Shown piece by piece: positions 1-11,164 of a stretch of DNA of 64,000 nt (its first letter is position 1; each line of letters opens with the position of its first letter). Origin of the DNA: Arcuatula senhousia (taxonomy: Eukaryota; Mollusca; Bivalvia; Mytilida; Mytilidae); assembly GCA_963971305.1 (NCBI GenBank), contig OZ020306.1:70405022-70469021 (forward strand), written 5' to 3'. Below the pieces are notes generated by a model. That model made no database searches. It was not told the origin of the DNA and saw only the letters and a program-made list of their open reading frames with translations. The position numbers and the translations under genes were made by a program.

Positions 1-3000
1 CCCCCAGTGTTGATTCTACATCTGAAGTGTTTTGTCTTTTTCAGATGGAGATTACAAAGAAGTTAACATTAGAACAGCTGCCCCCAGTGTTAATTCTACA
101 TCTGAAGTGTTTTGTCTTTTTCAGATGGAGATTACAAAGAAGTTAACATTAGAACAGCTGCCCCCAGTGTTGATTCTACATCTGACGTGTTTTGTCTTTT
201 TCAGATGGAGATTACAAAGAAGTTAACATTAGAACAGCTGCCCCCTGTGTTGATTCTACATCTGAAGTGTTTTGTCTTTTTCAGATGGAGATTACAAAGA
301 AGTTAACATTAGAACAGCTACCCCCAGTGTTGATTCTACATCTGAAGTGTTTTGTCTTTTTCAGATGGAGATTACAAAGAAGTTAACATTAGAACAGCTG
401 CCCCCAGTATTGATTCTACATCTGAAGTGTTTTGTCTTTTTCAGATGGAGATTACAAAGAAGTTAACATTAGAACAGCTGCCCCCAGTGTTAATTCTACA
501 TCTGAAGTGTTTTGTCTTTTTCAGATGGAAATTACAAAGAAGTTAACACTAGAACAGCTGCCCCCTGTGTTGATTCTACATCTGAAGTGTTTTGTCTTTT
601 TCAGATGGAAATTACAAAGAAGTTAACATTAGAACAGCTGCCCCCAGTGTTGATTCTACATCTGAAGTGTTTTTTCTTTTTCAGATGGAGATTACAAAGA
701 AGTTAACATTAGAACAGCTGCCCCCAGTGTTGATTCTACATCTGAAGTGTTTTGTCTTTTTCAGATGGAGATTACAAAGAAGTTAACATTAGAACAGCTG
801 CCCCCAGTGTTGATTCTACATCTGAAGTGTTTTGTCTTTTTCAGATGGAGATTACAAAGAAGTTAACATTAGAACAGCTGCCCCCAGTATTGATTCTACA
901 TCTGAAGTGTTTTGTCTTTTTCAGATGGAGATTACAAAGAAGTTAACATTAGAACAGCTACCCCCAGTGTTAATTCTACATCTGAAGTGTTTTGTCTTTT
1001 TCAGATGGAGATTACAAAGAAGTTAACATTAGAACAGCTGCCCCCAGTGTTAATTCTACATCTGAAGTGTTTTGTCTTTTTCAGATGGAGATTACAAAGA
1101 AGTTAACATTAGAACAGCTGCCCCCAGTATTGATTCTACATCTGAAGTGTTTTGTCTTTTTCAGATGGAGATTACAAAGAAGTTAACATTAGAACAGCTA
1201 CCCCCTGTGTTGATTCTACATCTGAAGTGTTTTGTCTTTTTCAGATGGAAATTACAAAGAAGTTAACATTAGAACAGCTGCCCCCAGTATTGATTCTACA
1301 TCTGAAGTGTTTTGTCTTTTTCAGATGGAGATAACAAAGAAGTTAACATTAGAACAGCTGCCCCCTGTGTTGATTCTACATCTGAAGTGTTTTGTCTTTT
1401 TCAGATGGAAATTACAAAGAAGTTAACATTAGAACAGCTGCCCCCAGTGTTAATTCTACATCTGAAGTGTTTTGTCTTTTTCAGATGGAGATAACAAAGA
1501 AGTTAACATTAGAACAGCTGCCCCCTGTGTTGATTCTACATCTGAAGTGTTTTGTCTTTTTCAGATGGAGATTACAAAGAAGTTAACATTAGAACAGCTG
1601 CCCCCAGTGTTAATTCTACATCTGAAGTGTTTTGTCTTTTTCAGATGGAGATAACAAAGAAGTTAACATTAGAACAGCTGCCCCCTGTGTTGATTCTACA
1701 TCTGAAGTGTTTTGTCTTTTTCAGATGGAGATTACAAAGAAGTTAACATTAGAACAGCTACCCCCAGTGTTGATTCTACATCTGAAGTGTTTTGTCTTTT
1801 TCAGATGGAGATAACAAAGAAGTTAACATTAGAACAGCTGCCCCCCTGTGTTGATTCTACATCTGAAGTGTTTTTTCTTTTTCAGATGGAGATTACAAAG
1901 AAGTTAACATTAGAACAGCTGCCCCCAGTGTTAATTCTACATCTGAAGTGTTTTGTCTTTTTCAGATGGAGATAACAAAGAAGTTAACATTAGAACAGCT
2001 GCCCCCTGTGTTGATTCTACATCTGAAGTGTTTTGTCTTTTTCAGATGGAGATTACAAAGAAGTTAACATTAGAACAGCTACCCCCAGTGTTGATTCTAC
2101 ATCTGAAGTGTTTTGTCTTTTTCAGATGGAGATAACAAAGAAGTTAACATTAGAACAGCTGCCCCCTGTGTTGATTCTACATCTGAAGTGTTTTTTCTTT
2201 TTCAGATGGAGATTACAAAGAAGTTAACATTAGAACAGCTGCCCCCAGTGTTAATTCTACATCTGAAGTGTTTTGTCTTTTTCAGATGGAGATAACAAAG
2301 AAGTTAACATTAGAACAGCTGCCCCCTGTGTTGATTCTACATCTGAAGTGTTTTGTCTTTTTCAGATGGAGATTACAAAGAAGTTAACATTAGAACAGCT
2401 ACCCCCAGTGTTGATTCTACATCTGAAGTGTTTTGTCTTTTTCAGATGGAGATTACAAAGAAGTTAACATTAGAACAGCTGCCCCCAGTATTGATTCTAC
2501 ATCTGACGTGTTTTGTCTTTTTCAGATGGAGATTACAAAGAAGTTAACATTAGAACAGCTGCCCCCAGTGTTAATTCTACATCTGAAGTGTTTTGTCTTT
2601 TTCAGATGGAGATTACAAAGAAGTTAACATTAGAACAGCTGCCCCCAGTGTTAATTCTACATCTGAAGTGTTTTGTCTTTTTCAGATGGAGATTACAAAG
2701 AAGTTAACATTAGAACAGCTACCCCCAGTATTGATACTACATCTGAAGTGTTTTGTCTTTTTTAGATGGAGATTACAAAGAAGTTAACATTAGAACAGCT
2801 GCCCCCAGTGTTGATTCTACATCTGAAGTGTTTTGTCTTTTTCAGATGGAGATTACAAAGAAGTTAACATTAGAACAGCTGCCCCCAGTATTGATACTAC
2901 ATCTGAAGTGTTTTGTCTTTTTCAGATGGAGATTACAAAGAAGTTAACATTAGAACAGCTGCCCCCAGTGTTGATTCTACATCTGAAGTGTTTTGTCTTT

Positions 3001-5560
3001 TTCAGATGGAGATTACAAAGAAGTTAACATTAGAACAGCTGCCCCCAGTGTTGATTCTACATCTGAAGTGTTTTTTCTTTTTCAGATGGAGATTACAAAG
3101 AAGTTAACATTAGAACAGCTGCCCCCTGTGTTGATTCTACATCTGAAGTGTTTTTTCTTTTTCAGATGGAGATTACAAAGAAGTTAACATTAGAACAGCT
3201 GCCCCCAGTGTTGATTCTACATCTGAAGTGTTTTTTCTTTTTCAGATGGAGATTACAAAGAAGTTAACATTAGAACAGCTGCCCCCAGTGTTAATTCTAC
3301 ATCTGAAGTGTTTTGTCTTTTTCAGATGGAGATTACAAAGAAGTTAACATTAGAACAGCTGCCCCCTGTGTTGATTCTACATCTGAAGTGTTTTGTCTTT
3401 TTCAGATGGAGATTACAAAGAAGTTAACATTAGAACAGCTACCCCCAGTGTTGATTCTACATCTGAAGTGTTTTGTCTTTTTCAGATGGAGATAACAAAG
3501 AAGTTAACATTAGAACAGCTGCCCCCCTGTGTTGATTCTACATCTGAAGTGTTTTTTCTTTTTCAGATGGAGATTACAAAGAAGTTAACATTAGAACAGC
3601 TGCCCCCAGTGTTAATTCTACATCTGAAGTGTTTTGTCTTTTTCAGATGGAGATAACAAAGAAGTTAACATTAGAACAGCTGCCCCCTGTGTTGATTCTA
3701 CATCTGAAGTGTTTTGTCTTTTTCAGATGGAGATTACAAAGAAGTTAACATTAGAACAGCTACCCCCAGTGTTGATTCTACATCTGAAGTGTTTTGTCTT
3801 TTTCAGATGGAGATAACAAAGAAGTTAACATTAGAACAGCTGCCCCCTGTGTTGATTCTACATCTGAAGTGTTTTTTCTTTTTCAGATGGAGATTACAAA
3901 GAAGTTAACATTAGAACAGCTGCCCCCAGTGTTAATTCTACATCTGAAGTGTTTTGTCTTTTTCAGATGGAGATAACAAAGAAGTTAACATTAGAACAGC
4001 TGCCCCCTGTGTTGATTCTACATCTGAAGTGTTTTGTCTTTTTCAGATGGAGATTACAAAGAAGTTAACATTAGAACAGCTACCCCCAGTGTTGATTCTA
4101 CATCTGAAGTGTTTTGTCTTTTTCAGATGGAGATTACAAAGAAGTTAACATTAGAACAGCTGCCCCCAGTATTGATTCTACATCTGACGTGTTTTGTCTT
4201 TTTCAGATGGAGATTACAAAGAAGTTAACATTAGAACAGCTGCCCCCAGTGTTAATTCTACATCTGAAGTGTTTTGTCTTTTTCAGATGGAGATTACAAA
4301 GAAGTTAACATTAGAACAGCTGCCCCCAGTGTTGATTCTACATCTGAAGTGTTTTGTCTTTTTCAGATGGAGATTACAAAGAAGTTAACATTAGAACAGC
4401 TGCCCCCAGTATTGATACTACATCTGAAGTGTTTTGTCTTTTTCAGATGGAGATTACAAAGAAGTTAACATTAGAACAGCTGCCCCCAGTGTTGATTCTA
4501 CATCTGAAGTGTTTTTTCTTTTTCAGATGGAGATTACAAAGAAGTTAACATTAGAACAGCTGCCCCCAGTATTGATACTACATCTGAAGTGTTTTGTCTT
4601 TTTCAGATGGAGATTACAAAGAAGTTAACATTAGAACAGCTGCCCCCAGTGTTGATTCTACATCTGAAGTGTTTTTTCTTTTTCAGATGGAGATTACAAA
4701 GAAGTTAACATTAGAACAGCTGCCCCCAGTGTTAATTCTACATCTGAAGTGTTTTGTCTTTTTCAGATGGAGATTACAAAGAAGTTAACATTAGAACAGC
4801 TGCCCCCAGTATTGATTCTACATCTGAAGTGTTTTGTCTTTTTCAGATGGAGATTACAAAGAAGTTAACATTAGAACAGCTACCCCCAGTGTTAATTCTA
4901 CATCTGAAGTGTTTTGTCTTTTTCAGATGGAGATTACAAAGAAGTTAACATTAGAACAGCTACCCCCAGTGTTAATTCTACATCTCAAGTGTTTTGTCTT
5001 TTTCAGATGGAAATTACAAAGAAGTTAACATTAGAACAGCTGCCCCCAGTATTGATTCTACATCTCAAGTGTTTTGTCTTTTTCAGATGGAGATTACAAA
5101 GAAGTTAACATTAGAACAGCTGCCCCCAGTCTTGATTCTACATCTGAAGTGTTTTGTCTTTTTTCAGATGGAGATTACAAAGAAGTTAACATTAGAACAG
5201 CTGCCCCCAGTGTTGATTCTACATCTGAAGTGTTTTGTCTTTTTCAGATGGAGATTACAAAGAAGTTAACATTAGAGCAGCTGCCCCCAGTCTTGATTCT
5301 ACATCTGAAGTGTTTTGTCTTTTTCAGATGGAAATTACAAAGAAGTTAACATTAGAACAGCTGCCCCCTGTATTGATTCTACATCTGAAGTGTTTTGTCT
5401 TTTTCAGATGGAGATTACAAAGAAGTTAACATTAGAACAGCTGCCCCCAGTGTTGATTCTACATCTGAAGTGTTTTGTCTTTTTCAGATGGAGATTACAA
5501 AGAAGTTAACATTAGAACAGCTGCCCCCAGTGTTGATTCTACATCTGAAGTGTTTTGTCT
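1..5560 (+). repeat. 80-bp tandem array of acceptor site plus USP10 exon start (about 69 copies)
   Basis: Each unit holds a pyrimidine tract and AG (TCTTTTTCAG) followed by the first 72 or so bases of the USP10 exon that is complete only at 5488-5632. Exon-start ATGs lie at 45, 125, 205 and so on to 5488. The spacing is 80 bp except for three 81-bp units (near 1841, 3525 and 5160), giving 68 periods, that is 69 copies. The array already runs at base 1, so its true size is unknown. Copies differ by a few recurrent substitutions (AGTGTT/TGTGTT, GATTAC/GATAAC, GTC/TTC, GAAG/GACG), so it is not one copied read. 80 is not a multiple of 3; reading from one copy into the next meets TAA, so only the last acceptor gives the USP10 frame. 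Short overlapping frames of 60-91 codons inside the array are by-products. Confidence 0.97.
1655..4330 (+). repeat. Higher-order duplication inside the 80-bp array (about 12 units, offset 1681 bp)
   Basis: The ordered pattern of variant units from about 1655 to 2648 recurs at about 3336 to 4329, shifted by 1681 bp (21 units plus 1 base). It includes the same rare 81-bp unit with an extra C and the same GACG variant unit. After about 2650 the match continues at an offset of 1521 bp (19 units plus 1), as expected if two units were lost or gained. This is visible from the variant order alone and shows growth by duplication of multi-unit blocks. Confidence 0.85.
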
Positions 5561-5632
5561 ATGACAAGAATGGTGGAAGTCAGAAAGTCATCAAAGATAT
5601 CACGTTTACTGTAGATCTGGAAATCACAAGAG
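5488..5632 (+). CDS. USP10: USP10 antepenultimate exon
   Basis: The acceptor is TTTTTCAG at 5480-5487, the last of about 69 near-identical ones. The 145-bp exon reads [15 protein letters not shown], then the LHLK and FVYDKNGG segments, and ends ITR plus one base. The donor is GTTTGTGT at 5633, a weak match to consensus, and it too is triplicated downstream. The split codon G|AC with the next exon gives Asp. Confidence 0.93.
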
Positions 5633-7879
5633 GTTTGTGTCTATGTTCCAATTAACATTAAGTCATCAAAGATATCACGTTTACAGTAGATCTGGAAATC
5701 ACAAGAGGTTTGTGTCTATGTTCCAATTAACATTAAGTCATCAAAGATATCACGTTTACAGTAGATCTGGAAATCACAAGAGGTTTGTGTCTATGTTCCA
5801 ATAATGTAGAAAAATAACAACAAACTACTTCGGATTCATTTATTTTCGTGGAATTGGGAAAAAGTATCAGTTCGTGGATTCTTAAAGAAGTAGGGACGAT
5901 AAGGCCTGTTTTTGGCCTAGAATTTTAACGAAATCTCAACCTTTGAATACTGTTGTCAGATGCTGATAAAACATTTATTAGATGTCAAAAAATGAGAAAC
6001 TAAATATATTTTTGAAGTTGTAAATGATTGTTTTTTGCAGGAAATACGAAATAAAACGGACCTTATTCAGAAAATCGCCAATTTACATCGATTTTCAGTA
6101 TTTTTACGATACATTTTGGACTTGAAAAGTATCTCCGCATACAGGAAACAACAAAATATTTTTACAGTTTGTTAATATGGCTTATATAAACCTTCTCTAA
6201 AAGTATAAACTTGTTTCTTGTGTGCAGAGGATGTTTACTGGTCCAAAATATACATTAAAAACAATAAAATTTTCTCAATTTTTGTAATTTTTGCTTAAAT
6301 CCATAGAATTATGACGCTTCAATATTAAATTTTTAAATGTTTGGACATGTTTTCCTTTTAGGCAGATTTAACACTATATTCTGGCCAGAAATGGACACTT
6401 TTGCATAACCTTCATATTTTTAGGCTAAATAAGGGCCTTATCCTTTGTGGTTCTTAAGTCTTCAGCATACAAAACAATGTTTATTTCCTCTTCCTGGGGT
6501 ATCAAATTTTGTGGGCGATGCCACCCACTAAAACCTCGAAAATTGATACCCCAAGAATAATAATGAAACCACAGATACTATAACTTCAGTTACTACAATG
6601 AGAAAACAAGCAATGATATAAGCATTTCATAAAACTGAAATGATTTTGGCCCCAGATTGAGCCATTTATCTGCTTGTCTGTCCACAATTTTTGGTGACAT
6701 TTTAACTCCAAAACTAAAGATTGCATCCAGCTTAATATCAGAAGTTTAACACAGTTGTTTAGTATTACTGTATAAAATTTTATTTTCAGACTTGCTGTCT
6801 CCAAATGTTAAGAATAGATACACCAACAGTCAGAGATTCTATAAACTGTTTGCAGGTAAGATTTTATGTACCAAACATGTACTGTGGATTCATTTATTTT
6901 CGTGGGGACCAATTTTCGGGATGTGACGAAAAAGGACCATTTTGTGGAATCTTTAATTTGTGGTTCTGAAGACTGTAGCATACAAATCAATATATTTTCA
7001 TTTTTGTAGGGTATCAAATTTTGTGGGTCAAGGCCACCCATGAAATTGATACCACACGAATAATATGCGAGCGTAGCGACCTCTTTAAAGTAGAAAGTAT
7101 GCCAAATTGCACGAGACTCAAAATACTATGGAAGAAAAATCGTTCTGTCACCGGAAACATTCGGTTTTCGGAAGTTTTCGAAAACGTCTGCGCGTGCTGA
7201 AAAATGCGGGAAATAGTAATACATCGTCCCAAAGTATCTCGTCCCAGGCATTATTCGAAATTATCAATGAAATAGATTATTTTTTTGTATCTACCCGAGC
7301 TTTGTCTTTCTCATATTAATGAAACCACAGTATTACTCTATTTTGTTCATCAGGATGCGTGATGAAAATAGGCATTTTTGAAGACAGATAAAGTTAAACC
7401 TATTAAGGAGATGAATTAATAGTTGTTCTTTGTTGACAGTCATTGATAATGGGGAAAATATTGGAAGAACATGAACAGATTAAATTATAAAGGCTATAAT
7501 ATGCCTGAATTTCTTATGTTTGAAGCATGAAACATCTCATCATTTTCTGCGTATATCTTGCAAATAGAGTTCACAGATTTCTTTTAACCATTCATAGGCA
7601 TGAAGCATTTTATTGCTAATTGGTAAAAATATTTGCATAATTTTAAAAGCATTTTGAAAATTGTTAAATACATTAATATTATCTTTTGTAGTGGTTTATC
7701 ATCATGGAAAGAAAGCAACAGGCGGGCATTACACCACAGCTGTATTTCATCCTGCAATTAACGGCTGGATCAACTACGATGACAGTAATGTCAGGGTCGT
7801 CCCTGTCACTAATGTCCTCCAATTCTCTGCCCTCCGTGTTCCTTATCTTTTGTATTACAGAAGAGTAGACTTACACTGA
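5488..7879 (+). CDS. USP10: USP10-like ubiquitin carboxyl-terminal hydrolase, C-terminal part (last 3 exons)
   Basis: Three exons join in frame: 5488-5632, 6790-6855 and 7692-7879 (TGA at 7877-7879). They encode the C-terminal part of a USP (peptidase C19) domain. USP10 is a cytosolic cysteine protease that removes ubiquitin from substrates such as p53. Visible landmarks are [10 protein letters not shown] followed by FVYDKNGG, the linker DLLSPNVKN, then VVYHHG, the catalytic-histidine motif GGHYTT, an Asp-rich WINYDD that should hold the third triad residue, and the ending [11 protein letters not shown]. The last segment is very close to the end of vertebrate USP10. The cysteine box and N-terminus lie upstream of the window. 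Junction phases (0, 1, 1) agree. The first exon is flanked on both sides by tandem copies of its own edges. Confidence 0.93.
5586..5804 (+). repeat. 75-bp x 3 tandem copies of the 3' edge of the same USP10 exon plus its donor
   Basis: AGTCATCAAAG starts at 5586, 5661 and 5736, exactly 75 bp apart. Each unit holds the last 47 bases of the exon, the donor GTTTGT and 28 bases of intron ending GTTCCAATTAACATTA. Copies 2 and 3 share one exon substitution (TTTACA for TTTACT). The first donor (5633) keeps the exon as expected; the second (5708) and third (5783) are decoys. Confidence 0.95.
5829..6573 (+). mobile_element. Diverged, interrupted copy of the TGTGGATTCATT MITE family, in a USP10 intron
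   Basis: The left part (GGATTCATTTATTTTCGTGG near 5832) and the right part (GGGGTATCAAATTTTGTGGG near 6497 to AATGAAACCACAG near 6563) match the two halves of the shorter copy at 8665-8874. They are separated here by about 540 bp of unrelated AT-rich sequence. Confidence 0.6.
6790..6855 (+). CDS. USP10: USP10 penultimate exon
   Basis: This 66-bp exon follows TTTTCAG and ends at the strong donor GTAAGA (6856). It encodes [21 protein letters not shown], with split codons at both ends (phase 1 to 1). It links the FVYDKNGG segment to VVYHHG, as in vertebrate USP10. Confidence 0.9.
6881..7332 (+). mobile_element. TGTGGATTCATT MITE copy with internal insertion, in a USP10 intron
   Basis: It starts ACTGTGGATTCATTTATTTT at 6881 and ends ATGAAACCACAGT at 7332, the inverse of the start. 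Compared with the 205-bp copy at 8665, it carries about 250 extra bases (about 7063-7310). Confidence 0.7.
7692..7879 (+). CDS. USP10: USP10 terminal coding exon with catalytic histidine motif
   Basis: The acceptor is TTTTGTAG (7684-7691). The exon encodes [19 protein letters not shown], continues through GWINYDD, and stops after YYRRVDLH at TGA 7877-7879. The His of GGHY is the USP catalytic histidine. The 3' UTR follows; its end is not certain from sequence. Confidence 0.95.
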
Positions 7880-8660
7880 TTTTGTTTTCATATTAAAGAG
7901 TTCTTTTCCTGTCTAGACTAACTTTAACTTCACTGTGAAGAGTTCCAGCTATTATTTATCTTCAAGGACAAGACAGCAGGTGTGGACTCTTAATCTATGA
8001 AAAAAACTGAGAAAATTAAGATGTTTGAAATGTTCCAAGACCATATGTGTAGATTCATCATGTTTGATATGTTCCCTCACAAAATGTGTAGATTCATCAT
8101 GTTTGATATGTTCCCTCACAAAATGTGTAGATTTCACATCAATGTAGTGCTATAAATTTTTATACCTAGTGTTTCCATTTGTTGAACTATATTAATTGTT
8201 ACAGTTTTGTTCTATTGTAAATAAGAATTATGTCAGATAGAATTGTTTATATATTTTTCTATTGTTATATAAATGGAAAGTGTGGACGTGTGTTGAATTT
8301 CATCGTGATTGGTTTTAATGTTCTTTATTTTCTTATTTGTTTTACTTTATCTATAGAAAACTGTGTGTGAAATTCCAAGACTGTAATGAAATAATTTTGA
8401 CTGTATTTATTTATATGAAAGAATATTTATACCTGGGTATAAGTTTTTCGTAGCCAAATAATCATGTTGTGGATTCATAACTTTGTAAAATCACTCTACC
8501 TTTCAATCAATTGGAAGTTTCCTTTTGCTAGGAACCTAATTTTATAGTTTGTTTGACCTACAAAATCCAAAACCCTCAGTACCCAAGAAACAAGTATACT
8601 TGTACTGCTCTGAACTGATCTAAAATGGTTAATGTAAGTTCAATGTCAAATCTGACATCG
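7880..8660 (+). other. Probable USP10 3' UTR and AT-rich downstream DNA
   Basis: No coding exon is visible. A 39-bp direct repeat around TTTGATATGTTCCCTCAC occurs at about 8054-8130, and a diverged relative of the block recurs at about 10078-10142. An ATTAAA hexamer lies at about 7894 and an AATAAA at about 9341; I cannot say which ends the transcript. Confidence 0.4.
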
Positions 8661-8664
8661 TTAA

Positions 8665-8875
8665 ACTGTGGATTCATTTATTTTCGTGGGTATCAATTCT
8701 CGTGGTTTCATGAATGAGGATCAGTTCATGGATTCTTAAATTCGTGGTTTTGAAAACTTCAGAATACAGATCAATGTAAAATTTCCTCTTCGTTGGGTAT
8801 CAATTTTCGTAGGTAAAGGCCAACCACGTAAACCACAAAAATTGATACCCCACGAATGAAAATGAAACCACAGTA
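8665..8875 (+). mobile_element. TGTGGATTCATT MITE, near full-length copy
   Basis: About 210 bp with imperfect inverted ends: ACTGTGGATTCATTTATTTT on the left and AATGAAACCACAGT on the right. Internal GGGTATCAATTTTCG and its complement ATTGATACCCC can fold back. There is no coding capacity. Other copies lie near 5829, 6881, 55470 and 56357. Confidence 0.8.
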
Positions 8876-11160
8876 TATGCATTTTGAAATTTATCAATTT
8901 TTGGCCAGATTCCATTAAGTAGAAAATCCCAATAATAAAATGATTAACATTGAACAGCTTCTTTTCACAGGTTTGGTTTTTGATATGCAGTGTCAGCATG
9001 GGGTACCATATGGTAGGATAATATTTTAGGTCTGTCAATTACAAACTTCCTGTTTAACGAAATCTGGCCATTTTTGACTGACAGATTTTCTTCTTGATTT
9101 TCCCAATGAAACAATTGTGGCCTGAAAGAATGATAGGATCTCTTACTTTTACAAGATCTTGCTAAACCGGTTAATGTTAAAAATGCATATAGTCTATTTT
9201 TTCACTACCATGTTAGATATTAGGAGAAAAAGGTTTCTGTACATATACAAAGAATAATTTTAATTCATGCAAAGATTTAATTTGATTGTAATTATTAAAC
9301 TTGATTAGTAACTATTCATAATAGTTGGTGGATGATTTTTCAAATAAAGAAGAGTGATTTTTATTATGTTTTAGTTATTGTTAGTTTAAATTTTGGAAGA
9401 TTTTTGTCAACTTTATCATATTCATTTCTGTTGAAGGGGGTCTTTCTCTATAAAGAAAAAAATGTTTTTGTTCATGCAAATTTAAAAAGAAATGTTTACT
9501 TTAAAATATTTATTTCTATTTTGTTCATTACAAAGTTTCACACATTTTTTTTTCTAAATTTAGGTTTATGAGAAATGAGATAATTTGAAAATTTTTATGT
9601 TTTGGTTTTTGTCATTTCTGGTATGGGCATTTTTTTTCAATGGACTGTTATGGTAAATCATGGTTCATACAAAATATGCAAGCAAGTATTGTGTTTGAAT
9701 GTCATAAATGTATATAGTCTCAAACATTTCAATTTGAAATTCGCTTTTTGCTCTCAGCTTATTCATTATTATGCCTTATAAAAAAAAATTCTATTTGGTC
9801 AGAACAGGAATTTCCAGTCGTTATTGTAGATGATAAACACATACAGTTTGTAATAAATTGTGTGGCACTATGTAATAGTATTAGTTTGAAAATGTATATT
9901 TTTACCTACCACACAATGTAGAATCTTTGTTGAATTGAAGAAATTTGTTTCCATGTGTTTATTTTGTGATTGTGTGTATGTAATAGCACACTAAACATCT
10001 TTTAATTACTAGTAAATTTTCAGTTTTATTTCAAGATGTGATAGCCACGTATAATAGTTTGTGAAACTGAAAAAAAAACATGTTTGACATGTTCCAAGAT
10101 TATATGTTAGATTCATCATGTTTGATAATTTCCCTCACAAAATATTCATGAAAATGTGCAAAGTTTAAAACAAAAAATTGTCCTGATGTGGACAAGCTTA
10201 ATCAGGTTTTTGACTGGTCTACACATCAAGTTGCACATGTATTAAAATATACCATTCAACTCATAATTATGCATTAAAATCAGGAAATCAGCAATTCATG
10301 CCTTTTGCTTTCATGTTTTATTTCTTTAGGTAACTTCTATGAATCATCATGTTCAGTTTGCTTTTAATTATTTTGTTTAGATTGGTTTTTTTTTTATCCA
10401 TTATCATAAAGTAGCTGTTTTATTCATGAAGTAAACACTGAAAACTGTTCATTCATTTCACGTTAAAAAGATTATATTTGAAAAAAAAGATATTCTATAA
10501 AAGTTTTATACTCTAATATAAAATTGTTTTTGAAAAGAAAAGTTCTTTGAAAGGTTTTATATAAGGAAAAAGATATTCTATCTTGTAAAAGATAATTAAA
10601 AAAAAAATACAATAAAAGGTTGAAATTTATTGTTTCAGCATTCTCATTTTCAAAAAATGATTTCAATGTTCATTATGTGTATCAGTAAAAAAAAATTCTA
10701 TACAAATCCTGAAATTTGAAAATCCATGTTGAAATATCTCTTCATAGAACATGTACTTCTTTTTCTAGTAAATATTTTTTTCCTTTTTCTCATATTAGAT
10801 ATCCTTCTATTGAATATTCTTTAATTTATTTCTAATGCTGTAAATTATTTTCTTTTTTTTTGCTTTTCTTTTCAGCATTTTCTTCTTATATATATATTAA
10901 GATTTATCATATAAATCAGAGAAAGGCTATTGATGCATTCAATTTGATAATAGGTAATAAAGTTCTATATATACAACTTGTTTGTTTTGTTTTTTATGCC
11001 AACAAAAGTTGTTATACATATAAAAAAATGTCCGTTCTTCACATCTGAGGTGTTTCTATGTGTTTAACTGGGGAGGATGTAGGATTTAGTTCAGGGGTGT
11101 AAAAAAAAATATTGCTGAGCCAAGCAAGGTGGGTTAATTTTTGTGTGTGTTTTTTCCTGG
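8876..11160. other. AT-rich intergenic DNA, no gene seen
   Basis: Only short AT-rich open frames occur here, with low-complexity amino acid content and no recognisable motif. Poly-T and poly-A runs are common. The block near 10078-10142 repeats the USP10-downstream motif ending TTCCCTCACAAAAT. Confidence 0.5.
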
Positions 11161-11164
11161 GTTT

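Noticed and set aside
1..5560. CRISPR array
   Set aside because: The whole 80-bp unit is repeated with no unique spacers, and the sequence is an animal exon with its splice site.
1..5655. The many overlapping 60-91-codon frames in the 80-bp array as a repetitive protein family
   Set aside because: They are frame shadows of one unit; each unit begins with a splice acceptor and only the last joins USP10 in frame.
10472..11048. Phe/Tyr/Asn-rich frames
   Set aside because: AT-rich low-complexity DNA, with no motif or splice context.
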